A stretch of DNA of 64,000 nt. It comes from Micromonospora sp. WMMA1947. Its GTDB lineage: Bacteria > Actinomycetota > Actinomycetes > Mycobacteriales > Micromonosporaceae. Numbering within the stretch: position 1 is the stretch's first letter; each line of letters starts with the position of its first letter. The notes below the pieces were generated by a model. That model was not told the origin of the DNA. It was given only the letters and a program-made list of their open reading frames with translations, and made no database searches. Positions 33,205-40,960 of the stretch are shown piece after piece. The stretch lies in assembly GCF_027497355.1 (NCBI RefSeq), contig NZ_CP114909.1:3553001-3617000 (forward strand). The letters run 5' to 3'. A program made the translations under genes and the position numbers.

Positions 33205-35394
33205 ATGGCGGAGTCAACCGACCCCCCCAAGGTTGTCGCGCCGCTGGAAGGCCACTCCAGCCGAGACGGTGACAGTCAGGTTGTCTTCAACTCGGTCAGC
33301 GGCGATGTCGGGGGGAACGTCGTCCAAGCTGGCGCCGTTCACATCCACAACCCCGATAAGCCAGCCACACCGGTACCTCGGCAACTCCCTGCCGATCCGG
33401 CACACTTCACCGGCCGAGACTCCGAGTTGGCGGAACTAGACGCGTTGCTGGAAATCGCATCGATCGGCTCGAAACCCGCAGTCCTGGTCAGTGCAGTCGC
33501 CGGCAGTGCTGGGATTGGAAAGACCGCACTCGCACTGCGGTGGGCGCACCGAGTCCGCGCCCGTTTCCCAGACGGCCAGCTCTATCTCAATCTCCGCGGG
33601 TACCACTCGCGATCGCCGATGACACCTCCGGAAGCCCTGGGTCAGCTCCTTCGTGCCTTGGGTGTCGCACCTAAGCAGGTGCCTCTGGACATCGACGAGC
33701 AAGCATCGCTGTACCGGTCCATCACCGCAGAGAAGACGGTCCTGATCATTCTCGACAACGTGGCACGGACGGAGCAGGTGGCCGAATTGCTACCTGGGTC
33801 GCCCCAGTCCTTCGTATTGGTGACTAGCCGCAGCCTACTCTCCGGCATTCAGGCGCTCCAAGGAGTCCACCGCATCCGGTTGGGACTCCTCAGCACCGAG
33901 GAGTCCATCGAGCTTCTGCGTAAAACGATCGGCCCGCAGTGGGTCAGCGCTGAACCGACGGCCGCACAGGAGTTGACACAGTTGTGCGGCAAACTCCCCC
34001 TCGCTCTTCGGATCGCCGCCCAGCGATTCACGGCGTCTCCCTACGACTCGCTTATGGAAGCTGTTTCGGAAATCCGAGAGCACAGGCTGGAGGCGCTCAG
34101 TAGCACCGATGACGATCGGGCATGCGTCAGAAGCGTGCTGTCCTGGTCCTATTCCGCGCTCCCCGACTCGAGCAAGGCGGCATTTGTGGTCCTCGGTCAG
34201 CACCCCGGTCCGGGATTCGATTTGTTGGCTGCCGCCGCGCTTCTCAATGTCAGCCTGACGCATGCGAGAAGTCAAATTTCCGCGCTCGTCGACCTTCATC
34301 TCCTGGAGCAGCCTCACCTGCGCCGTTATCGTTTCCACGACCTCGTCAGACTGTACGCGAGCGAGCTGAGCAAGGAAACCCTCGGCCCGGAGCGGGAAGA
34401 AAGTATCAAGCGCCTCGTTGGGTATTACCTGTACGTCAGTGCTGATGGCGATCGAATACTCAACGAGCACCGGAGGCGTCCCGAGATCGACGACCTCGCA
34501 CCGCCGTCCGAAGTGCCGGATTTCACCAACGCGCAGGACGTCCTGAACTGGTTCGAGCTTGAAAGGGTCAACTTGATGGCCATCACCAGGATGTCCGCCG
34601 AAAGTGGCCTGGACGATCTGGCTTGGCGCACTCCCCTCCTCGCCTTCACGTTCTTCCGTCTCCGGAGCCATTGGTCGGACTACGTCGAATGCCTCACCGC
34701 AGGACTGACAGCTGCCCGTCAATGCAGCAACGAGTTCGCCGAGGGATGGATCGAGAGCAACCTGGGAATCGCCGCGAAGGAACTCGGCGAGTATGACGTC
34801 GCACTCACCCACTTCACCAGGGCACTCGAGCTTAGACAACGCCTTGGCGACCCGTACGGAGAAGGCCAGACGCTTCATCATCTGGCTGCGGTATACGAGA
34901 AGGTGGGTCGGCTCGCAGAGTCCGAACAGGCGTTGATCGCGTCCCTCGATCTTCACCGGCGAACAGAGAACCGCTACTGCGAGGCAACGACGATGCATTG
35001 CCTCGGCGAGTTCTACCTCCGTCAGGGCCGACATCGCGAAGCGATCCTGAACGCCAGAAACTCCTTGTACCTGCACCAGGAAATCGACTACCCCTTCGGG
35101 CAAGGCCACGCATGGCACCTCATCGCAGCCGTGCACGAGACACTCGATGAGTTCAACATCGCCGCCGACTCCTACGAGCAGGCATTAGAATGCCGGCGAA
35201 AGATCGGTCACATCGTCGGACAGGCCGAAACGCTCGAACGTCTGGGACACGTGTACACCGCGGACGGCAAAACGGCGGCAGGGATTGTGGCGTGGGAGGA
35301 GTCCTTATCGCTGTATGAGCAGCTCGGGGACATCCGAAGCCCGGAGCTTCGTCAGCTGCTCGGCCGGCACCAGAGCCAGTCAGCCGCCGGCTGA
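33205..35394 (+). CDS. NLR-like NB-ARC/TPR STAND protein with N-terminal amyloid-type motif
   Basis: A 729-residue signalling NTPase. Residues 29-49 carry a short motif whose core is SGDVGGNVVQAGAV; the V-Q-x-G core resembles RHIM-like bacterial amyloid signalling motifs. The NB-ARC domain follows: Walker A GSAGIGKTALAL near 100-111, Walker B VLIILDN near 179-185, LPLAL near 265, and FHDLVRLYAS near 377 in the MHD position. Residues about 500-720 are TPR repeats (LGEYDVALTHFTRALELRQRLGD). Unlike AfsR it lacks a SARP DNA-binding domain. ATG 33205 follows GAGGAG. Codon use and GC are lower than in the surrounding core genes. The sensor would oligomerise on ligand and nucleate the downstream effector. 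Confidence 0.88.
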   Translation: MAESTDPPKVVAPLEGHSSRDGDSQVVFNSVSGDVGGNVVQAGAVHIHNPDKPATPVPRQLPADPAHFTGRDSELAELDALLEIASIGSKPAVLVSAVAGSAGIGKTALALRWAHRVRARFPDGQLYLNLRGYHSRSPMTPPEALGQLLRALGVAPKQVPLDIDEQASLYRSITAEKTVLIILDNVARTEQVAELLPGSPQSFVLVTSRSLLSGIQALQGVHRIRLGLLSTEESIELLRKTIGPQWVSAEPTAAQELTQLCGKLPLALRIAAQRFTASPYDSLMEAVSEIREHRLEALSSTDDDRACVRSVLSWSYSALPDSSKAAFVVLGQHPGPGFDLLAAAALLNVSLTHARSQISALVDLHLLEQPHLRRYRFHDLVRLYASELSKETLGPEREESIKRLVGYYLYVSADGDRILNEHRRRPEIDDLAPPSEVPDFTNAQDVLNWFELERVNLMAITRMSAESGLDDLAWRTPLLAFTFFRLRSHWSDYVECLTAGLTAARQCSNEFAEGWIESNLGIAAKELGEYDVALTHFTRALELRQRLGDPYGEGQTLHHLAAVYEKVGRLAESEQALIASLDLHRRTENRYCEATTMHCLGEFYLRQGRHREAILNARNSLYLHQEIDYPFGQGHAWHLIAAVHETLDEFNIAADSYEQALECRRKIGHIVGQAETLERLGHVYTADGKTAAGIVAWEESLSLYEQLGDIRSPELRQLLGRHQSQSAAG

Positions 35395-35414
35395 GCCGCC
35401 GAATCGATCGAGTC

Positions 35415-35423
35415 AGGAGGTGA
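35415..35423 (+). promoter_or_regulatory. Strong ribosome binding site AGGAGGTGA
   Basis: A near-perfect anti-16S match before ATG 35427, 20 bp after the NLR stop. It indicates high translation of the small effector relative to the sensor. Confidence 0.75.
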
Positions 35424-35426
35424 CGA

Positions 35427-35840
35427 ATGGATCCGATCAGCTTGGCCATCGCCGCAGGGATTGCCACTAAGGGAACCGAAATCGCTGTCGGCCGGGGGGC
35501 CGAAAAGTGGAGCCAACTGGTCGCGGCGGTACGGAAGAGGCTCATTGGCGATCTAGATGGATCCGCGCTTCTGGCGAAGGCCGAGAGTGAAGGCCTTTCC
35601 TCGCCCGAAATCGATCTGCTCGCCAAGCTCATCGATTCGGCGCAATCCGAAGACGCCACTTTTCAGAGCACGCTCCAGGAAAACTGGGGACAGCTGGTCC
35701 AGGTGCAGCACTCCGACGAGCGGGTCACCAATATCATGTCGGGCAAGGCAGGCGGCCACGTCGTCCAGGCCGGCGAGATTTCGGGCGGGCTCTCGATGGG
35801 TGAGGTGCACGGTGAACCGGCGACTAGAGATCAAGGATAA
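35427..35840 (+). CDS. Small helical protein with C-terminal matching motif: candidate Bell/HeLo-like cell-death effector
   Basis: A 137-residue protein. Residues 2-14 (DPISLAIAAGIAT) form a hydrophobic N-terminal helix, followed by amphipathic helices to about residue 95 (GAEKWSQLVAAVRKRLIGD, IDLLAKLIDSA, FQSTLQENWGQLV). The C-terminal tail has SGKAGGHVVQAGEISGG (residues 105-121), which aligns without gaps to the motif at residues 32-48 of the NLR protein upstream. N-terminal helical bundle plus C-terminal motif is the layout of membrane-targeting Bell/HeLo-type effectors. Encoded 32 bp after the NLR gene, same strand. Membrane killing is inferred. Confidence 0.75.
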   Translation: MDPISLAIAAGIATKGTEIAVGRGAEKWSQLVAAVRKRLIGDLDGSALLAKAESEGLSSPEIDLLAKLIDSAQSEDATFQSTLQENWGQLVQVQHSDERVTNIMSGKAGGHVVQAGEISGGLSMGEVHGEPATRDQG

Positions 35841-36023
35841 GCCGTGGACTCTTTTGCTTGCGATTCGCTGATGAATGTGGTTTTTTAACCCGCTAGATCA
35901 CATCGACAAACTTTGCATCGACCGAATCGGAAAGAGTGAACGTTCTGTCTCAAGTGGTTCCAAGCCTGCGGGCACGAACGGCGGAGTTTCAGTTGGAAGG
36001 GCGCACTCAGCCGGTCGGCCGGC
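35841..36023. other. AT-richer spacer after the NLR-effector pair
   Basis: 183 bp with TTTT runs and clearly lower GC than the rest of the window. No gene or hairpin stands out. Confidence 0.4.
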
Positions 36024-36356
36024 TCACTCGTTCCGTAGCGGCGGGGGAAGCGGCGCCTCTCCCTTCAGCGCCATCTCGGCCAGCTCGATGCGTTCCGGAT
36101 GGAGGACGGCGTCGCGGAGCGGGTGGCTCGGCACGTTGATGCACCGCTGACCCGCCACCGCCTCGCAGACCGGGCACTGGAGGAACAGCCCGCACTGCGG
36201 CACCAACTCGCTGCCCTGGGCCAGCGCACCCCGGCCGATCTTGACGATCGCCCGGTAGAGGTCGTCGTCCTGATGCCGGGCGGCGGCGGCTGCCACCTCC
36301 CGCATGCCCTCCCAGAACAGCTCTGCGGCCATCGGCTCGTCAATGTCGATACGCAC
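36024..36356 (-). CDS. Small protein with C-terminal zinc-finger-like motif
   Basis: About 110 residues, starting VRIDIDEPMAAELFWEGMREVAAAAA from GTG 36356 (start uncertain; no strong ribosome binding site, and upstream frame is open). The helical N-terminal half is followed by CPVCEAVAGQRCINV...HPLRDAVLHPERIE, a CxxC...C...H pattern like the small zinc-finger domains of actinobacteria and their phages. Function unknown. It ends the low-GC island and is divergent from the broken VOC gene. Confidence 0.6.
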   Translation of the reverse strand: MRIDIDEPMAAELFWEGMREVAAAAARHQDDDLYRAIVKIGRGALAQGSELVPQCGLFLQCPVCEAVAGQRCINVPSHPLRDAVLHPERIELAEMALKGEAPLPPPLRNE

Positions 36357-36416
36357 GGTCGGGAATACCCGCCCTGGGCGTGATGGAACATCTCCCTCCA
36401 GACTTGCGATGATCGA

Positions 36417-36813
36417 GTGGTGACCTCCTACGTGTCCCACACCACCGTGGACTGTGCCGACGCCTATGCCCTGTCCCGCTGGTGGGCAGGCGTTCTCGAC
36501 TACCGCGAGGACCCGGACGACCCGAACGAGCCGGGCCACGAGGAGTGCATGATCTACTCGCGGGACGGGCGGCATCGGCTGCTGTTCATCGAGGTGCCGG
36601 ACGCGAAGCAGGTCAAGAACCGTATCCACCTCGACGCGCCCCGCCGAGGGGACGCGCGACGAGGAGCTGGCCCGGCTGACCGGGCTGGGCGCGGCAGTGG
36701 TGGCCGACCGGCGGGAGACCGACGGCACCGGCTGGGTGGTGCTCGCCGACCCGGAGGGCAACGAGTTCTGCATCCTCCGCAGCGACGCCGAGGTGGCCGC
36801 CACCCGAGCCTGA
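36417..36813 (+). pseudogene. VOC/glyoxalase-family gene with a 2-bp deletion
   Basis: From GTG 36417 the frame reads TSYVSHTTVDCADAYALSRWWAGVL and DGRHRLLFIEVPDAKQVKNRIHLD, a typical actinobacterial VOC protein. At 36635/36636 the expected continuation (RPAEGTRDEELARLTGLGA, then GWVVLADPEGNEFCIL) is found in another frame, ending at TGA 36811-36813. Loss of two bases after CTCGAC explains the shift. As given, the first frame runs on into the threonine dehydratase frame and would make a nonsense fusion. Either a recent pseudogene or a sequencing error. Confidence 0.7.
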
Positions 36814-36846
36814 CCGCGACCGAACGGCCGCCCTCAGCTCCAGCCA

Positions 36847-36920
36847 TCGATCTTGCAGTTGTGGCACCTCCCGAACTTCGCGAACAGGGGTGTTCTGGGC
36901 GCCACAACTCCAAGATCGAC
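36847..36920. repeat. Dispersed palindrome, family A, copy 2
   Basis: Left arm TCGATCTTGCAGTTGTGGC (36847-36865) and right arm GCCACAACTCCAAGATCGA (36901-36919) pair with one mismatch across a 35-nt centre. Intact on both sides, unlike copy 1. Confidence 0.85.
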
Positions 36921-36992
36921 GAGCGCGGGCGACGAGCGTGGGCCGCGAGGGCACGGGCGACGAGCGTGGGCGGCGGCGGGGACGAGCGCGGG
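36918..36992. repeat. Short repeats GACGAGCGYGGG, four copies
   Basis: Copies start at 36918, 36931, 36959 and 36981, the first overlapping the end of the palindrome. Non-coding spacer before the dehydratase gene. Confidence 0.75.
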
Positions 36993-37022
36993 TGCCAGGG
37001 GCCGGTGTGGCACGCTGCGGTG

Positions 37023-37979
37023 GTGATCGAGCTTGCGGACATCGAGGCGGCCGCCGACCGGATCGCCGACGTCGTGGTGCACACCCCGACCCTGCCCAGC
37101 CCGGGACTGACCGAGCTGCTCGGCGTACCGGTCACCGCCAAGTTGGAGCTGCTGCAACGTACCGGATCGTTCAAGGCCCGGGGCGCGGCGGCGAAGCTGC
37201 TCGCGCTCGACGACGCGGAGCGGGCGGCCGGGGTCGTCGCGGTCAGCGGCGGCAACCACGGCATCGCGGTCGCGGTGATGGCCGGCGCGCTCGGGGTGGC
37301 GGCGACTGTGGTGATGCCGCGCACCGCGCCCGCCCGCGCGGTCGAGGTGGCCCGTGCGGCCGGGGCCGACGTGCGGCTGACCGAGGACATGGCGGGCGCG
37401 TTCGCGCTGATGAACCGGCTGCGGGACGAGGGCGTGACGCTGCTGCACCCGTTCGACGACCCGATCGTGCTCGCCGGGCAGGGCACCGTCGGGCTGGAAC
37501 TGGCCGACGACGCCGGTGAGCTGACCGACGTGCTGGTCAGCATCGGCGGGGGCGCGCTGATCTCGGGTGTGGCGGCCGCGCTGCGGGCGCGCCGGCCGGG
37601 GGTACGCGTCTGGGGCGTGGAGACCGAGGGCGCGCAGGCGATGTCGCAGGCGATCGCGAAGGGCGGGCCGGTCGAGGTGCCGTTGTCGTCGATCGTCACC
37701 ACGCTCAGCGCGCCGACCGTCTCGCAGCTCACCTACGACCATGTGACCGCGCTGGTCAGTGACGTCCTCGTGGTCTCCGACGCCGAGGCGGTGCGGGGCA
37801 CGCTCGAGCTGGCCGAGCACGCCAAGGTGTGGGCCGAGCCGGCCGCCGGGTGTCTGCTGCCCGCCGCCCGCCGGGTGATCGAGCGGGTGGGCGGCGACGC
37901 CCGGATCGGCCTGGTGGTCTGCGGCGGCAACGCCACCGTGACCGACGTGACCGCGTGGGCCGGCCGCTTCGGCATCTGA
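37023..37979 (+). CDS. PLP-dependent threonine/serine dehydratase-like enzyme
   Basis: A 318-residue fold-type II PLP enzyme. The PLP lysine lies in LLQRTGSFKARGAAAKL near residue 45; SGGNHGIAVAVMAGALG binds the cofactor phosphate side, and VSIGGGALISGVAAAL is the glycine-rich phosphate loop. It lacks the ACT regulatory domain of biosynthetic IlvA, so it is likely a catabolic threonine ammonia-lyase or a serine racemase-like enzyme. GTG 37023 is used; GTG 37020 is equally possible. It stands alone. Confidence 0.85.
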   Translation: MIELADIEAAADRIADVVVHTPTLPSPGLTELLGVPVTAKLELLQRTGSFKARGAAAKLLALDDAERAAGVVAVSGGNHGIAVAVMAGALGVAATVVMPRTAPARAVEVARAAGADVRLTEDMAGAFALMNRLRDEGVTLLHPFDDPIVLAGQGTVGLELADDAGELTDVLVSIGGGALISGVAAALRARRPGVRVWGVETEGAQAMSQAIAKGGPVEVPLSSIVTTLSAPTVSQLTYDHVTALVSDVLVVSDAEAVRGTLELAEHAKVWAEPAAGCLLPAARRVIERVGGDARIGLVVCGGNATVTDVTAWAGRFGI

Positions 37980-38068
37980 CGCGCCGCGCCGCACGAGCCG
38001 GACAACCCCGGGGTACGCCGGCCGCCTCCGGTCCGGACGGGTGGGACCGGGTGGACGACCGGCGTACG

Positions 38069-38554
38069 TCAGGACGTGGCCGGGCTGACGCCGTCGAGCA
38101 GTTCGGCGAGCTTGGCCGCGGTGGCCGGGGCGTGCAGGTGCAGCCGCGCCACGTTGATGCTGTCCGTGCCGATCACGGCGAGCAGCGCCTGCCCGTTGAT
38201 CGCGTACACGCTGAGGTAGCCGCCCGCGTTGCGCACCGTGGACTGCTGGAAGTCGCCCTGTCCGAGCCGGATCCCGACCTGACGGCCGAGCCCGTACGTG
38301 GTGGCGGCGAGCGCGGCCAGGTCGTCCGGGTCGGCGCCGTTCTGCAGGTTGTGCGTGACGAGCAGGCCGTCGACGCCGCCGAGGACGCAGCCGTGCACGC
38401 CGGGGATCTGCAGCCGCAGCGCGGACAGTTCCTGTGCGATGGCCGGGTACGGCAGCGCCGGGTTGCCGGCGAGTGAGGGGGGAAGCGCGCGTGGTGGCGG
38501 CAGGGTGCCGGTCTGGGCGCGCGCACGGCGGGGGAGGTCGTCCACCCGGCTCAC
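38069..38554 (-). CDS. Roadblock/LC7 domain protein
   Basis: A 161-residue protein. After a Pro-rich N-tail, residues about 38-155 form a Roadblock/LC7 fold (IAQELSALRLQIPGVHGCVLGGVDGLLVTHNL, ...DLAALAATTYGLGRQVG, GYLSVYAINGQALLAVIG). Such proteins regulate small GTPases (MglB-like) or form conservon-type complexes in actinomycetes; no GTPase gene is adjacent. ATG 38554 overlaps the upstream gene's stop by 4 bp. Confidence 0.8.
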   Translation of the reverse strand: MSRVDDLPRRARAQTGTLPPPRALPPSLAGNPALPYPAIAQELSALRLQIPGVHGCVLGGVDGLLVTHNLQNGADPDDLAALAATTYGLGRQVGIRLGQGDFQQSTVRNAGGYLSVYAINGQALLAVIGTDSINVARLHLHAPATAAKLAELLDGVSPATS

Positions 38555-38922
38555 AGTTCCAGGCTCTCCTCGATCATGCGCAGTTGGTGCCGCGCCATCG
38601 CGAGGTTGGCCCGGCTCTTGCTCACCATCAGGTAGAGGAACAGGCCCTTGCCGGTGCGGTTGCTCAGCGGGCGGATCAGGTGGTACTGGCTGCCGAGCGT
38701 GATCAGGATGTCCTCGATCTCGTCGTCGAGCTTGAGCATCTCGATGGTGCGCAGCTTGGCGCGTACGACATCGGTGTTGCCGGCGGCGGCGACCGTCAGG
38801 TCGATCTCGCCGGTGCCCCCTGCGACGCCGAGTGTCATGCCACTTGTGTAGTCGACGAGCGCGGCTCCGATCGCACCGTCGATGTCCATCGCGTTCTTCA
38901 GCGCGATGTCAAGGTTGCCCAC
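38551..38922 (-). CDS. Second Roadblock-like protein
   Basis: A 123-residue protein starting VGNLDIALKNAMDIDGAIGAALVDYTSGMTLGVAGG and ending in a helical YLMVSKSRANLAMARHQLRMIEES. The beta-alpha pattern again resembles Roadblock/LC7. GTG 38922 is chosen over upstream in-frame ATGs because GGGGAGAG lies 6 nt before it. With the next gene (4-bp overlap) it probably forms a heterodimeric pair. Partner and process unknown. Confidence 0.75.
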   Translation of the reverse strand: MGNLDIALKNAMDIDGAIGAALVDYTSGMTLGVAGGTGEIDLTVAAAGNTDVVRAKLRTIEMLKLDDEIEDILITLGSQYHLIRPLSNRTGKGLFLYLMVSKSRANLAMARHQLRMIEESLEL

Positions 38923-39145
38923 GATTTTCTCTCCCCAGCTCGGGCCGCTGTCCGCTGAAAGCGCGACAGCGGATTCGTCCGTCGAGGCTCGCATATGGAG
39001 GCGTGAGGTGCACACGGACCGCCGGTGATCCACCTGAGCGGGCCCTCCGGACGGGCCACCGGTCCCGCGGGAGGGACCACGCCGTCCACCGCCGATCGCC
39101 GTCCGTCCCGGAAAGACGGTGCATCCATGCTATGTAGAGATCCGA

Positions 39146-39151
39146 TAGAGT
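39146..39151 (+). promoter_or_regulatory. -10 box TAGAGT of leaderless PadR gene
   Basis: TAGAGT lies 6 nt before GTG 39158; no Shine-Dalgarno. CTATGTAGAG and GATAGAG nearby may be operator half-sites. Confidence 0.5.
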
Positions 39152-39157
39152 GAGCCA

Positions 39158-39484
39158 GTGCGACTGACCATTCCGGTGGCGAAGGTGCTCTCGGCGCTGC
39201 TCGCCGAGCCCGGGGCGCCGCGCTACGGCCTCGACCTGATGCGGCTCACCGGCCTGCCCAGCGGGACGCTCTACCCGGTGCTGCACCGCCTCCAGGATGC
39301 CGGCTGGCTCGCCGCCGACTGGGAGGACGTCGACCCGGTCACCGCCGGCCGCCCGGCCCGCCGCTACTACCGCCTCACCGGCGAGGGCACCCGGTCGGCC
39401 CGGCTGGCGCTGGCCGAGCTGCGTGCCCTCGTACCCTCCGAACGGGCCGGCGGCGCGGACCCGGCCGGGGTGCCGGCGTGGTGA
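39158..39484 (+). CDS. PadR-family transcriptional regulator
   Basis: A 108-residue winged-helix protein: AKVLSALLAEPGAPRYGLDLMRLTGLPSGTLYPVLHRLQDAGWL is the PadR DNA-binding domain, followed by the wing RRYYRLTGEGTRSARLALAEL. It overlaps the downstream membrane-protein gene by 4 bp (GTGA), so the membrane protein is its likely regulated partner, the usual arrangement for PadR and a permease-like protein. Confidence 0.9.
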   Translation: MRLTIPVAKVLSALLAEPGAPRYGLDLMRLTGLPSGTLYPVLHRLQDAGWLAADWEDVDPVTAGRPARRYYRLTGEGTRSARLALAELRALVPSERAGGADPAGVPAW

Positions 39485-40443
39485 TCCGGCGGGTAGCGGC
39501 GCTGCTGCTGCGGGTCGCGGTGCGCCGGTGGCCGGCGGAGCTGCGCGCCGACCTGGCCCGCGAGTGGGACGCCGAGCTGCACGAGCTGGCCCGCACCGGG
39601 CAGCGGTGGGGGATGGTCCGGTTCGCCGCGAGCCTGGCGGCGCGCCTGGCGGCCACGCCACTGACCGGGCGGGCCGGGGCGCGGCGGCTGGGGCGTACCG
39701 CAGGGGTGTTGCTGCTCGCGCCGCCGGCCTGCGTCGCGGTCCTCGTGGTGGCGGCCGTGGTGATGGGCCTGGCCCGCGGGTGGCTGGAGATGCGCGTGCC
39801 GTGGGCCGTCGCCGCGCAGCTGCCGGCCTGGTCGGCGCTCACCGCGCTGCTCGGCGTCGCGCTCGCGCTCGTCGTCGCCCGGGCCGCGCGCCGGACCGTA
39901 CGCGTGGGGGCGCTGCCCACCGCGCTCGGCGTGGTGCTGCCGATCGCCGCGACGGTGACCGCGTCGCTCGCGCTGTTCGCCGCCCGGGGCGAGAGCCGCG
40001 TCTGGGAGAGCGTGCCCGGGCTGCTGCTCTGGCTGGCGCTGCTGACGGCGGCGCTCTGGACTGCCGGGGTCCTGGCGCGCCGGGGCCGGGTCCGGGCCGC
40101 GTGGTTGACGGGGCTGCTCGGCGCGCTGGTGGCGGCCGACGCGGCGGTGGTGCTCGCGGTGGTCACCTCGATCCCGGCCACCGCGCCGGTGGCGGACGGC
40201 CTGCCGCCGGACGCGGTGGACCGGATCTCCGCGCCGCTCTGGCTGTTCACCTGCTGGACCGACTCGTCGTTCGGGCTGCCCCGGCCGACCGAGTGGGAAC
40301 GGTTCCTCATCACCGACCGGGTGCGCGTCGAGCCGATGTTCCACCTGGCCTGCACGCCCTACGCCCTGGCGTACGCGATCGGGGCGGCCCGCCCGGCGCC
40401 GGCCGCCGCGCCCGGTCCGGAGCCCGTCCCGGCGCCCGCCTGA
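39481..40443 (+). CDS. Polytopic membrane protein coupled to PadR
   Basis: A 320-residue protein. The soluble N-terminal segment LRVAVRRWPAELRADLAREWDAELHELARTGQRW resembles the prefix domain found on permeases controlled by PadR. It is followed by about seven hydrophobic helices (residues about 65-255) and a Pro/Ala-rich tail. No transporter signature is recognised. Its expression should follow the PadR gene. Confidence 0.75.
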   Translation: MIRRVAALLLRVAVRRWPAELRADLAREWDAELHELARTGQRWGMVRFAASLAARLAATPLTGRAGARRLGRTAGVLLLAPPACVAVLVVAAVVMGLARGWLEMRVPWAVAAQLPAWSALTALLGVALALVVARAARRTVRVGALPTALGVVLPIAATVTASLALFAARGESRVWESVPGLLLWLALLTAALWTAGVLARRGRVRAAWLTGLLGALVAADAAVVLAVVTSIPATAPVADGLPPDAVDRISAPLWLFTCWTDSSFGLPRPTEWERFLITDRVRVEPMFHLACTPYALAYAIGAARPAPAAAPGPEPVPAPA

Positions 40444-40679
40444 GGGTCGGGCGTCCCCGCTCAGCACCCGGCCGGCCCGCTCGTGGTGCCGGGCCGGCCC
40501 GGCGTCGGCCCGCGCCTCGGATGGCTCCGGGGACGGGCCGTTCGGACGAGCGGAGGCATCTGTCGGGTGTTCCGCCGTTCCCCGCCGCAACCGCCGCGAC
40601 CAGGTCTAATGTGGAGAAGGCCGTGACTATTTGTGCCGTTCCGGTGGCGGCCGGGCGGTTCCGGGTGCACAGTGATCGC

Positions 40680-40883
40680 ATGAGCGACGACGGAAGTGGT
40701 GGGCACTACTACTGGTGCACGCGACACCACCGGGTCGAGACCGATGCCGACGTGTGTCCCGCGCGGCACGTTCTCGGACCGTACGCCTCAGCCGCCGACG
40801 CGGACAACGCCCTGCAGACCGTGCGGGAGCGGAACGACGCGTGGGACGCCGAGGACGCCCGTTGGGCCGGGGAGGGCCGCTAG
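40680..40883 (+). CDS. Small conserved actinobacterial protein
   Basis: A 67-residue protein, MSDDGSGGHYYWCTRHHRVETDADVCPARHVLGPYASAADADNAL. The pattern YWC..HH.VE...C......GPY...A.A..AL is common in small actinobacterial proteins of unknown function, and the Cys and His residues could bind zinc. ATG 40680; ribosome binding site weak. Confidence 0.65.
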   Translation: MSDDGSGGHYYWCTRHHRVETDADVCPARHVLGPYASAADADNALQTVRERNDAWDAEDARWAGEGR

Positions 40884-40960
40884 ACGGCGCGGGAGGGCCC
40901 GCGTCGAGGTGATCCGTGCTCCGCGAGGGCGAGAGCACGTCCCCAGGAAAGGGAACCGAG

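Noticed and set aside
36417..37979. Apparent fusion of a VOC domain with threonine dehydratase
   Set aside because: The junction is nonsense sequence created by a frameshift in the VOC gene; the dehydratase has its own GTG start and a complete domain.
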